DNA from: Nodosilinea sp. P-1105 | Lineage (GTDB): Bacteria > Cyanobacteriota > Cyanobacteriia > Phormidesmidales > Phormidesmidaceae | Length of the DNA: 47,540 nucleotides | Direction of reading: 5' to 3' | NCBI RefSeq assembly: GCF_012911975.1 | Contig: NZ_SMDQ01000044.1 | Location: 1 to 47,540, forward strand | Part shown: in pieces, positions 24,873-32,489 of the stretch | Layout of the letters: each line of letters begins with the position of its first letter | How positions within the stretch are numbered: position 1 is the first letter of the stretch | Translations under genes and position numbers: made by a program | Notes under the pieces: model-generated | Databases searched by the model: none | What the model was told of the DNA's origin: nothing | What the model saw: only the letters and a program-made list of their open reading frames with translations

Positions 24873-26005
24873 ATCGCCACTCGCTCCACAGTGCTACCCA
24901 ACCCGTCCCGGGTAATGGTGAATTTTTGTTTGTATTGGCCAGAGCTGAGGGTATGGGTGACGCTTTTGACGTAGTACAGGCCGTCGTAGCTGTAGCCCAC
25001 CCCCCGCAACCCCACCAGGCCCCGCAGCTGCAACACATCTCCATAGCGAATGGTGTCCAATTCGCCGCTGACGGTGACCACATCATCCACAGAGCGATCG
25101 ACAACCGCCTGCACCAGGGCATCGGCCTGGGCAGAGTCACGCCCGGTTTCCCGAAACTGGGTGGTGCGCCGGAGGCGATTGTCCTCTAGGGCTGGGTTGG
25201 CAGACAGGGTGGGGCGATCGCTGCGGGTTTCCTGGGCTGGTCGCACTTGGTTGGTGTGGCGGTCTTGCACCTGCCCTTCCACCTCGGTGGCGGCCATGGC
25301 ATCGTTCTGAAAATTGACCGACGTCAGGTTGGTGTAGGAACCCATGGTCATGGTCAGGGCCTTTTGGGGACGAGTCTGCCGCTGGGGTGGCCCCCAATAG
25401 GCGGTGCTGCTGCCCGCCACCGGCCCCGGCACCATATAAAACACATGGGCGAAACGCTGGCCAATCTGCTGCAAATAGGCCAGGTCAGTACCCTGCTGGG
25501 ATGGAATCCGCTCATTTTGGGTGGGGCGATCGATAAAGCGAGGGGTGATTACCCGGGGTATAACCCCGTAGGTGGCGTAGCGTTTCAAAATCATCCGAGC
25601 AATGGTGGCTTCGTCCTGGGCCGCGTGTTCTTCGGAGCGTTCTTCGAGATCCATCAGGGCACTGACGTCTTCGCCGGTTAGGGTGAAGGTGGACTGCCCC
25701 GGCTCTGGACTGGGCGAGAGCTGCTGGTTGGTAATCACCCCATCCATCAGCACCTGGGCCGCATGGCCAAAGCTGACCACCAAGCTCACCCGGTTAAACA
25801 CCTGAAATAGGGGATTTTTCACCAGCTGGTAGTCTTTGATGTCATTGCGATCGCGCCGCCCGATGCCAAAGACCATTTGAAACCCCGATCGCCCCTCGTC
25901 GGTGTGGGTTACCTCCACACTTTTCAGCGCCTCCACCACCTGCCGAGGCACTGGCTTAGGGACTGATTTACCCATCAAGACTGTCAGGTTAATGCCTAAG
26001 GCCAT
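24869..26005 (-). CDS. CIS hub protein, gp27/phage late control D-like
   Basis: This 378-residue protein is the separate hub half of a VgrG. Typical features are DEGRSGFQMVFGIGR near residue 37, a pleckstrin-like segment with RVSLVVSFGHAAQVLMDGVI, the FTLTGEDVSALMDLEE block, DLAYLQQIGQRFAHVFYMVP near 175, and the C-terminal GELDTIRYGDVLQLRGL, VGYSYDGLYYVKSVTHTL and GQYKQKFTITRDGLG. By family, a trimer forms the baseplate centre, adapting sixfold tube to threefold spike. It follows the LysM-like gene with an 8-base gap, and its stop overlaps the spike start. Length is normal. Confidence 0.9.
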   Translation of the reverse strand: MALGINLTVLMGKSVPKPVPRQVVEALKSVEVTHTDEGRSGFQMVFGIGRRDRNDIKDYQLVKNPLFQVFNRVSLVVSFGHAAQVLMDGVITNQQLSPSPEPGQSTFTLTGEDVSALMDLEERSEEHAAQDEATIARMILKRYATYGVIPRVITPRFIDRPTQNERIPSQQGTDLAYLQQIGQRFAHVFYMVPGPVAGSSTAYWGPPQRQTRPQKALTMTMGSYTNLTSVNFQNDAMAATEVEGQVQDRHTNQVRPAQETRSDRPTLSANPALEDNRLRRTTQFRETGRDSAQADALVQAVVDRSVDDVVTVSGELDTIRYGDVLQLRGLVGLRGVGYSYDGLYYVKSVTHTLSSGQYKQKFTITRDGLGSTVERVAI

Positions 26006-26013
26006 GACTCCCC

Positions 26014-26364
26014 CTACACCTGTGGCCGGGGAATCCGCAACACCCGCCCAGTTTCTGCCGTCAGATCAGCGGGGTTCAGGGCATCGTTGGCGTCGCACAC
26101 CTGCCAAAACTGCTCGGGATCCCCCAGGCCAGCATAGGTGATCAAATCCAGGCGATCGCCGTCAATTACCGTCACCTCTTGCAGTAGAGGTACGGTCTTA
26201 CCCTGGGGGACAAACCGCCGCCGTTTATAGGCAATGGTGCGTCCGTCGGTGGTCTTATACTCAGCGGTGTCGATGGGGTAGTAGCGGCTGGTATGGTCAA
26301 ACACAGTGAAATCCTTGGAAAAGGCAATCAACATCAAATCAACGGCGGTAAACGTCAGGGTCAC
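26014..26364 (-). CDS. LysM-like CIS baseplate protein
   Basis: This protein has 116 residues from a GTG; an internal ATG at 26334 is possible. The C-terminal half, with VIDGDRLDLITYAGLGDPEQ, FWQVCDANDAL and TAETGRVLRIPRP, is the LysM/tail-X-type fold that eCIS loci carry between the tube-initiator and hub genes. The N-terminal part has SRYYPIDTAEYKTTDGRTIA and a basic KRRRF patch, common in this protein type. In related systems such proteins (gp53/Afp7-C-like) clamp hub and inner baseplate. It lies 10 bases downstream of the Afp7-like gene. I do not expect peptidoglycan binding; the fold is probably structural here. Confidence 0.8.
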   Translation of the reverse strand: MTLTFTAVDLMLIAFSKDFTVFDHTSRYYPIDTAEYKTTDGRTIAYKRRRFVPQGKTVPLLQEVTVIDGDRLDLITYAGLGDPEQFWQVCDANDALNPADLTAETGRVLRIPRPQV

Positions 26365-26374
26365 AATCGAATCG

Positions 26375-27025
26375 TCATAACCGCACCCCCGTCACCGCCG
26401 ACGGATTCGTCAAACGACCCTTGCGGGCCATAGATTCCAGATTTTCGTGGTGGCCCAAGAACAAGCGAGCTCCCCGCTCATTCCAGGACAAATCACTGTA
26501 GTTAAGCACCCGCAGCCCTAGGGCCACCTTGGCCCGAATTGGGTTGAGGTTGACATCGTAGGCCTGCTCTTCGATGCTGAAATCGGTCAGCCGCACCGGC
26601 AGAACTCGCTTTTTACCCCACACCAGCAGCGTAAGCGGGGCCTGCACTGGAATAATTTCCAGTCCGCCCTGATCAGCCAGCTTCATATTGGCCTTGACAG
26701 CATTAACACTGGGGTAAATCAAGGTTTCTAAAGCCGCTAGTTGAGGGTAGATCCCCAGTTCTACAGCGTCGGAATCAGCCTGCTCTAGCTTGTCAGTTGC
26801 ATCAAATTCAATCTCCAACTTCAGGGTCTCAATTGGAGCACCTTCCAAGCGCAGCCCTTCTTCCCTGGCGGCATCATCTCCCTCGGCCATTTGCACCTGC
26901 AATGTCCGGCTGAGAGATTCAGGGTTGTATTGAAACGCGATCGTACTAACAATTTGATTTGTGGCCGGATTCAGGGCAACAATCGCACCCTTCGGCAACT
27001 TAGGGGAACCAGGAAAAGTGGTCAC
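26375..27025 (-). CDS. CIS tube-initiator protein (CIS_tube family, Afp7-like)
   Basis: This 216-residue protein starts at GTG. AGGAAAGG lies about 12 bases upstream, a little far for an ideal ribosome site. Family features are FQYNPESLSRTLQVQM near residue 31, APIETLKLEIEFDATDKLEQ near 63, IYPQLAALETLIYPS near 92, LTLLVWGKKRVLPVRLTDFS near 131, then FDVNLNPIRAKV-like sequence at ~155. This domain adapts the baseplate hub to the first tube ring. In this locus it is the first gene of the compact structural operon, preceded by a 314-base spacer. It lacks the C-terminal LysM part, which is encoded by the next gene. Confidence 0.9.
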   Translation of the reverse strand: MTTFPGSPKLPKGAIVALNPATNQIVSTIAFQYNPESLSRTLQVQMAEGDDAAREEGLRLEGAPIETLKLEIEFDATDKLEQADSDAVELGIYPQLAALETLIYPSVNAVKANMKLADQGGLEIIPVQAPLTLLVWGKKRVLPVRLTDFSIEEQAYDVNLNPIRAKVALGLRVLNYSDLSWNERGARLFLGHHENLESMARKGRLTNPSAVTGVRL

Positions 27026-27339
27026 GGGGGCAGTGTCCTTTCCTAAGAATATTCTCGTGCGATCGCGTCAAATTAGTACGACAGTCCAATCAAGAACTGC
27101 CCTGGAAGGCGATCGCAGCTACGGTAGCGTCGGATACAGGAAACACTTGTTAGGCGGGTGGTCTAAAAAACTAGGTTTAGCCACCTACCAGGCGATATGG
27201 CCCTAAACTTAACTCCATTTGCCCGAACAACAGTTGAATTGTTGAGATATCGTTACCAAAGCTGATAATCGTTTATTTTTTTAGGGCAAATTTGTTTGCG
27301 TAAACACATATTCAGTGGGGTGAGCCATAGGCCGTCCAT
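27026..27339. other. Spacer before the CIS structural operon
   Basis: 314 bases without a credible gene lie between the stop of the HsdR_N-type gene and the first CIS structural gene. The spacer holds two HIP1-like sites, a strong stem-loop (27157-27185) and a weak inverted repeat CAACA-N7-TGTTG at 27228-27244. It is the likeliest place for an operon promoter, but I see no convincing -35/-10 pair. Confidence 0.5.
27157..27185 (-). terminator. Stem-loop upstream of CIS operon (terminator or leader element)
   Basis: GGTGGTCTAAA pairs with TTTAGCCACC (one bulged base) around an 8-base loop. On the minus strand it reads GGTGGCTAAACC, then a T-rich loop, then the complementary arm. No T-run follows the stem, so it is not a standard intrinsic terminator. 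It sits about 155 bases after the HsdR_N-type gene and 130 bases before the CIS start. Confidence 0.4.
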
Positions 27340-27960
27340 TCACACCACCAAGGCTGCCAACCGCTTCAGGATTTGCAGCACTTGCTCTAAGTCGTCATTT
27401 TGACCTAGCACAAATTGTTTAGACTTGGCATAGTAGGGCGTTTTTTGGCGCAGTAGTTTGGTAAAGAGAAAATCTGTACCGTTGGTAACAAGGCCGTATA
27501 GAGGCAGATCCTGGGTAGGAGCGGCTAGCATGTCAGACAATACCTGAGGAATACCAACCTTCAGAGAAAATTCAGCCCGCTTCGACTCAATCACCAAAAC
27601 CCAAAGTCGCTCTTTAATGACCAGGATGTCGATGCGACCACGTACTGCTAAGTCGCCATCAATGGCTTCGATTTCCACAGCGTCTTCAGTGCTGACGTAA
27701 AACGGCGGCAAAAAGAGACCAGCCAAGTCCAGCAACGGTGCCACAATCGCTAGCTTGACCGTATTTTCTAAAACCGATCGCCGCTCTAAATTGGCGGCAA
27801 TGGCTTTGACCCGCTGGAGTCTTTCTTGTTCGGCTGTAGTTAGGGCAGGCAGCCCCCGCTGCCATTCTGGGAAAAAGTCAGGGGCGAAGGACTGCTGTAG
27901 CTGAAACTGTTGCTCTAGGTCGTAGAGGGTGATTTTATCGGCGGCAATGGTTTGGGTCAC
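27340..27960 (-). CDS. Orphan HsdR_N-type restriction-nuclease-like protein
   Basis: This 206-residue protein belongs to the stand-alone Type I restriction R-subunit N-terminal family, common in cyanobacteria without hsdM or hsdS partners. The PD-(D/E)xK core is visible: D111 in GRIDILVIKERLW and E125-x-K127 in VLVIESKRAEF. The upstream VLENTVKLAIVAPLLDLAGL helix is also typical. No helicase domain is attached, so it is not a full restriction enzyme, and its function is unknown. It lies between the effector gene and the CIS structural operon on the same strand, but 650 and 314 bases away from them, so a functional link is uncertain. Confidence 0.8.
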   Translation of the reverse strand: MTQTIAADKITLYDLEQQFQLQQSFAPDFFPEWQRGLPALTTAEQERLQRVKAIAANLERRSVLENTVKLAIVAPLLDLAGLFLPPFYVSTEDAVEIEAIDGDLAVRGRIDILVIKERLWVLVIESKRAEFSLKVGIPQVLSDMLAAPTQDLPLYGLVTNGTDFLFTKLLRQKTPYYAKSKQFVLGQNDDLEQVLQILKRLAALVV

Positions 27961-28031
27961 CAGCTTTCTCCCCGAGACGGCCTGATGCTGATCTTAACGC
28001 TAAATAAAGAGCCGACCATTTTGCAAGGCTT

Positions 28032-28139
28032 CTAGGGTTCTACAGCCGCGATCGCTTCCTCTGATGAGCTCACCCCTTCTATCACCGCTAGAATAATATC
28101 GTCAACCCGTTCTGTGATAACGGTTAGAGGGGTTTCCAT
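28032..28139 (-). CDS. Possible 35-residue ORF or gene remnant
   Basis: ATG to TAG encodes METPLTVITERVDDII followed by LAVIEGVSSSEEAIAAVEP. The codons include a HIP1 site and look protein-like, but no Shine-Dalgarno sequence precedes the ATG and no family is recognised. It could be the N-terminus of a decayed gene. Confidence 0.25.
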   Translation of the reverse strand: METPLTVITERVDDIILAVIEGVSSSEEAIAAVEP

Positions 28140-28280
28140 AGCCCAAATTCAACCCAATTCGCTGACCTTACTCAAAAATGAGCGAACCGGGAGTTTTAGC
28201 TTTAATTTCTGAGTGTGACACTTTGACGTGCGGAGAGTGGGGTCCGGTTGAACACCTCGACTTCTGAAAAAGGAATTACG

Positions 28281-28370
28281 TTGACCAAACAAGAGATGGT
28301 CAGTATTGAAGACCGACTGGAACAAAATCCGTTGTTACCGAAGTACAACATTCTGATCCGTCCGGCTTAA
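28281..28370 (+). CDS. Possible 29-residue ORF or gene remnant
   Basis: A TTG start with AAGGA 5-6 bases upstream opens a short frame encoding TKQEMVSIEDRLEQNPLLPK and ending YNILIRPA. The ribosome site is good and the peptide looks natural, but there is no recognised family. It may also be the tail of a broken gene. Confidence 0.3.
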   Translation: MTKQEMVSIEDRLEQNPLLPKYNILIRPA

Positions 28371-28423
28371 CTGGTAATTTCTTTTCTTGCGATCACCTTG
28401 GGTGGTTGTAACTCTTAAACCAC

Positions 28424-28448
28424 ATGGGTTACGCTGCACTAAACCCAT
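28424..28448. repeat. Dispersed hairpin repeat ATGGGTTACGCTGC..AACCCAT
   Basis: ATGGGTT and AACCCAT arms enclose ACGCTGCACTA. I recognise this GGGTTACGCTGC..TAACCCA pattern as a short palindrome scattered through many cyanobacterial genomes. It lies about 165 bases downstream of the effector stop. Confidence 0.6.
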
Positions 28449-28613
28449 ATTACAAGATCAGCGATCGCACTGACTATATATCGCCACCAGCCCAAGAAGC
28501 CTTCGATTGCACTGATCCACAACCTACTGCCTTCGATTTAATCTAAACTCACGTTACTTTAGAGTGATGCGAGAAGGGTAAGCGTACCTTCCATGAGAGA
28601 TGACAGTTCTTTC

Positions 28614-31600
28614 TTACCTAAAGCGGTTACGCCAATACCTTCGCCGAATGTTGTTATAGATGTAACCCAGAGTCCTAATTCGCCCATAGTAAAAAGCTGG
28701 CTCATTGCGCCAAGACGCATAGCCAGGATCGTCAGTATACGGATGATACTCAGGATCGTCATGAACACTGCGATGGAATCCTGCGCTCATTTCATCAAGA
28801 CGACTGAAGAAATCTTGATCAACGTGATGAAGCTCTACTCGCTCACCGCTAAGTAGGACAGCAGAAAGACCTGCTTTTGACCGCTCTCTATTTGTCCGAC
28901 CTTGTGGGTCGTTAGGCGGTCTGAAACCGGGAGGGAGCATTCGTTCTGGAAACTGAGGCCCAAATGTATTCCTAAACTGAGTTAGATTGAGAACTTGCCC
29001 CTGTTCAATTCGTTGTAGATCCTGCCCATCCAATCTTGGTGGAATTGGTGTGCTCGAGGGTGTTTCTTCAGCAACTTCGCCATGCCGCTCGTCAGTTGTT
29101 CCAAAAGGAGGTCCTTCTTCAATACGCATTGCTCCAGCATGAGGACCTTCACCGAAACGTTCTTCTACTTCGTTTTGTTCTGTTCCCTGCACAGTGAAAT
29201 CCACTGGATCGCTCATGGCGGCTCGGACATACCAATCCTCGTCACGTCGCTCGATATCTAAGCGGGAGAATCGATAGCGACTTCTCAAGCTGCTGATGGC
29301 GCTAGTAAATTGGGCTTCGGTCAGGGGTTGACCTTGAGAGCGGTCTACCAGTTGGGCGAGCGCTTCCATACCTCCCATGCGATTTTGGGCTTCTTGTGGG
29401 CTGGCAGGGACGGGTTCATCCCCCAGTCGGCGAGGGCTGGCCGGATCATCAGACGGAGAGGTTGTCTGGGCTGTTACGGTGGGGTCGGCGGCAGCACCCT
29501 CGGCTTGATCTTCCTGCCATTCTCCAGCGGTCTCCTGTTCACCCTGACTCTTGGGGGGTACATGATCATTCATCAGATCAGTCATAAACTTGCTGGAGTC
29601 AAAGTTCACTTCACCGAACTGAATTTCGGGCAGTTCTCCAGACCCAATCACGTAGTCCACATCAGCCCCAATGCCAAATTCACCCGGCAAGGGATATTCA
29701 AGGTCAAACAACGGCCAGGTCCATTTCTTGTTGGGAGCAGGCGACCACCAGGGACTATCGAGTTCCACAAATAGGTCGCCGCCTAACCCAAGGAAGGGCT
29801 GAGCCGCGATTTCCATGTGTCCCTTAATAAAGTATTCTCCCTGGCGGCCCTCCTGAGGGTCGGCGGTTTCGCGATAGCCAATGGTGGGAGTTGCTTCGAC
29901 ATAGCCCTGAACACCTGCTAGCCCATCTAGTCCAACACCAGTCTTAATGTCGTGCTTCATGAGCTGAACCCCGACCCCCCCTTCAGCTCGCATCCGTAGA
30001 CCAGCAAACGCAGAAATATTGAGGGTAGCTTCCATCTCAAAGTTCTGCAAGACATCAGGGTCAGTGGAGTAGCGACCTATGATGGCAATGTTGTAGATTT
30101 TACCCGGTCCTAGCTTTGCCAGAGCCTGCATGCCGACGTTGGCAAACACAAAGACGTTGCCGACTAAGGGCACCCCATACAAAGTACGAACTTCAATACT
30201 AAAGATGTCGTAGATGTAGTCCCGCTGGGGGAATAGCTCGATTTCGGCTGGAGGGGCAATTTCGCCCACAACGGTGATGTGCCCTTCATTGTCAATAATC
30301 ACCTGGGCTTGGCCGGTCATCCATTCGGTGAAGGCAAAGTTGAGGTTGCCAAATCCGGCAATCGCTCTGGGACCTGGTTGGGGATCTGCCGTTACGCCAG
30401 AGGCTTGGGCGGCGGAGTCAGTGATGGCATCTGGCGACAATTCATTTTTGGCGACATTGCGGGCCGTTTCTCGATCTGTGACCAGTAGGGTGACTTCGCC
30501 GCTGAATTTTTCGGCCTGGTAGCCGACCGTGCCCCGGATATCGAGAGTGCCGTTGTGGAACTGGGCAATGACTTGGCCGGAGAAGTTAGCAATTTGAACC
30601 GGAATATCGGTATTACCATTAAGATTGCCTGCTGCATCTTGTTCAATGCTGATCTGGGTATCTGTGAGATGGGGAACACTAATGTTGCCGCTGGCAGAAA
30701 AGGTAGTAGTTTCATTACTCAGCCCAAAGCTGGCTGTGCCATTGATGAAGCCGCCGACGCGCACGGGGAAATCTGTCATTTGTAACGAAAGGGCGCCAGC
30801 TTGCAGCTTGTTTTCGACTCGGGGAATGCGGCTGATGTCAAACCCTAGCCAGCCCATTTCCTGAGCATGATCTTTAACCCAGTTAGGTAGAGCAGCCTGG
30901 TTGCCCGCTACCGTTTGATTGCGAGCAAGGGTAATGTAGCCGTCAATAGCATTATTTTGTACGCGGACGGCAAGAACAGGCTCAACCCCAGCCGATCGCA
31001 AGGGCTGCAATGCCCGATGCATTAGGGGAACGGGTTTGTATGCCGCATTCCCACGCCCAGGAGTTTGATAGGTTTCTCCTGATTTTCTGACGGGAATGGT
31101 ACCTGCGGCTAGATTACCCAGTTGCACGTTGACAGCCCCTCCATGTCGCCCTTGGGTTTCAAGGTAGTCTGAGATCGCAGCGCTAGGCTCAAAGGTCGCT
31201 GTCACTAGCGAAATGCGATCGCTCGGTGCCTTTTTGGAAATGTCTGAGGGTGTAGCTGGAATATCTGCTGCTGCTCTGCGGGCAATGAGGTGAGAATTGG
31301 TCGTTCCTATGCTTGATAGGGCGTTTGGGGAGAGGGAGTGTCCTGTGACAACCCGGTTAGCGACTGTTTCAGCCTCTTGTTCTGAGGCATCGGTGGGTTG
31401 GCTCACTGGCACACTGGAGCTTGGCTTGCTTTGAGAGATATGAGTTTTGCTTGCACCCTGCTGAATCGTATGAGCCAGTTCATGAGCGAGGAGGTGCTGT
31501 CCTTTGGCGCTATGCGGTTGATATTGGCCTGCACCGAAATAAATATGTTGACCGCTGGTAAACGCCTGGGCCTTCAGGTTTTGGCTCATCTGCATCGCAT

Positions 31601-32294
31601 CGGCATCGGTATGTGCTTGCACCTGGCTAAAGTCAGCCCCAAACCGCGTTTCCATAAAGTGGCGGGTTGAGCTAGGCAGGGGGTGGCCACCGCCCTGGCC
31701 CAGTTGGCTGGTTAAGGTGGGCGAGGCGATCGCCGTGGCTGCACCAGCCGGCTTCATTTGCACCAGCTCGTCGTCATCGTCTAGGTCGTCTAAGGGCTCC
31801 CGTTGCAGCTGGTGATCGGCTCCTAGAACCTGGCTAATGGATGGAGGCGGACCCAACGCCTTGGTCTGCACCAACTCGTCGTCGTCGTCCAGATCGGGCA
31901 TCGACTCAGACTCGATCGACTGCCGTTGCAGGCCAGGGGCTGGCTGGGGAGTTGGCAGCCCCCCCGGCTCTGACATACCCATTACCTGGTCAGCAACCCG
32001 ATCGGCCTCTTGTTCGTACTTGTCGTTGGCTGGCCCCACCACCAGCTTGGGCTGCACCAGGGGCATAGCGCCAGAGCTAACAGGCACCCCAGCAAAATTT
32101 TCTTGAAAGGCAGAGGTAGAAAACTCCGATGGGGTCGGCGATCGCCCCTCTAGCCCATCCACCTCAAACTCATCGCTGGTCAACGGCGATCGCGTCAGCA
32201 CACTAGAACTCACCAGCGTATCCGACTGGGGGGCTGCTCCCCCCGGAGCTTGTACCCTTGTGGCCACGAGCTTACCCTCGTGTAAGTTACTCAA
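28614..32294 (-). CDS. CIS effector candidate: eCIS-core (DUF4157) protein with C-terminal HNH/LHH-like nuclease signature
   Basis: This protein has 1226 residues. Residues 82-105 (PKLVVGPANDKYEQEADRVA) and ~208-283 (RHFMETRFGADFSQVQAHTD, then HIYFGAGQ and HELAH at 271-275) form the eCIS-core region, the best-known marker of CIS-associated cargo. Two DLDDDDELVQ blocks lie between them. Residues ~370-1000 are beta-rich and unrecognised. The C-terminus has ELHHVDQDFFSRLDEM (His1156-His1157) and FHRSVHDDPEYHP, resembling the LHH group of HNH/Endonuclease VII toxins. I infer a DNA-degrading cargo. The called start is a TTG; an in-frame GTG at 32267 has GAGGG 8 bases upstream and may be the true start. 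No immunity gene follows. Confidence 0.8.
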   Translation of the reverse strand: MSNLHEGKLVATRVQAPGGAAPQSDTLVSSSVLTRSPLTSDEFEVDGLEGRSPTPSEFSTSAFQENFAGVPVSSGAMPLVQPKLVVGPANDKYEQEADRVADQVMGMSEPGGLPTPQPAPGLQRQSIESESMPDLDDDDELVQTKALGPPPSISQVLGADHQLQREPLDDLDDDDELVQMKPAGAATAIASPTLTSQLGQGGGHPLPSSTRHFMETRFGADFSQVQAHTDADAMQMSQNLKAQAFTSGQHIYFGAGQYQPHSAKGQHLLAHELAHTIQQGASKTHISQSKPSSSVPVSQPTDASEQEAETVANRVVTGHSLSPNALSSIGTTNSHLIARRAAADIPATPSDISKKAPSDRISLVTATFEPSAAISDYLETQGRHGGAVNVQLGNLAAGTIPVRKSGETYQTPGRGNAAYKPVPLMHRALQPLRSAGVEPVLAVRVQNNAIDGYITLARNQTVAGNQAALPNWVKDHAQEMGWLGFDISRIPRVENKLQAGALSLQMTDFPVRVGGFINGTASFGLSNETTTFSASGNISVPHLTDTQISIEQDAAGNLNGNTDIPVQIANFSGQVIAQFHNGTLDIRGTVGYQAEKFSGEVTLLVTDRETARNVAKNELSPDAITDSAAQASGVTADPQPGPRAIAGFGNLNFAFTEWMTGQAQVIIDNEGHITVVGEIAPPAEIELFPQRDYIYDIFSIEVRTLYGVPLVGNVFVFANVGMQALAKLGPGKIYNIAIIGRYSTDPDVLQNFEMEATLNISAFAGLRMRAEGGVGVQLMKHDIKTGVGLDGLAGVQGYVEATPTIGYRETADPQEGRQGEYFIKGHMEIAAQPFLGLGGDLFVELDSPWWSPAPNKKWTWPLFDLEYPLPGEFGIGADVDYVIGSGELPEIQFGEVNFDSSKFMTDLMNDHVPPKSQGEQETAGEWQEDQAEGAAADPTVTAQTTSPSDDPASPRRLGDEPVPASPQEAQNRMGGMEALAQLVDRSQGQPLTEAQFTSAISSLRSRYRFSRLDIERRDEDWYVRAAMSDPVDFTVQGTEQNEVEERFGEGPHAGAMRIEEGPPFGTTDERHGEVAEETPSSTPIPPRLDGQDLQRIEQGQVLNLTQFRNTFGPQFPERMLPPGFRPPNDPQGRTNRERSKAGLSAVLLSGERVELHHVDQDFFSRLDEMSAGFHRSVHDDPEYHPYTDDPGYASWRNEPAFYYGRIRTLGYIYNNIRRRYWRNRFR

Positions 32295-32489
32295 AACCTA
32301 GCTAATCTCTGCGTTGCCCCTACATCCTGGGCATAGATAAACGCACACAGGCGAACACAATTGCCTCAAGTTTATCACCTGCTTTCTGGGGGCTTCACAA
32401 ACTGACATGATTGGTATTGGCCCTATTTCAGGGGGAAAGCCTGCTCTTGGTTGCGATCGCCCTGGGCCACGGTCAAAAACTAAGGCATA
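32295..32489. promoter_or_regulatory. Divergent spacer between effector gene and small membrane-protein gene
   Basis: 195 bases separate two divergent genes, so promoters for both should lie here. I see only weak matches to -35/-10 elements (for example TTGTGT and TATCTA on the minus strand with a short 15-base spacer), not good enough to call. Confidence 0.35.

Larger units (their letters stand above)
27961..28613. other. 653-bp spacer between effector gene and HsdR_N gene
   Basis: No full-length gene is seen. It contains two tiny ORFs that look gene-like (28032-28139 minus; 28281-28370 plus), a dispersed hairpin repeat (28424-28448), and an imperfect hairpin just after the effector stop (28573-28591, arms GAAGGGTA and TACCTTC, no T-run). 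It may be a graveyard of small genes. Confidence 0.6.

Noticed and set aside
26014..26364. LysM-like protein as a peptidoglycan-binding cell-wall protein
   Set aside because: Its position between tube-initiator and hub genes and the lack of a signal peptide favour a structural baseplate role.
28573..28591. Intrinsic terminator after the effector gene
   Set aside because: The GAAGGGTA/TACCTTC hairpin is imperfect and no T-run follows on the minus strand.
1..32294. Prophage
   Set aside because: Tail genes are numerous but no capsid, portal, terminase, integrase or lysis gene is seen, and an eCIS-core protein is present. A contractile injection system explains the locus better.
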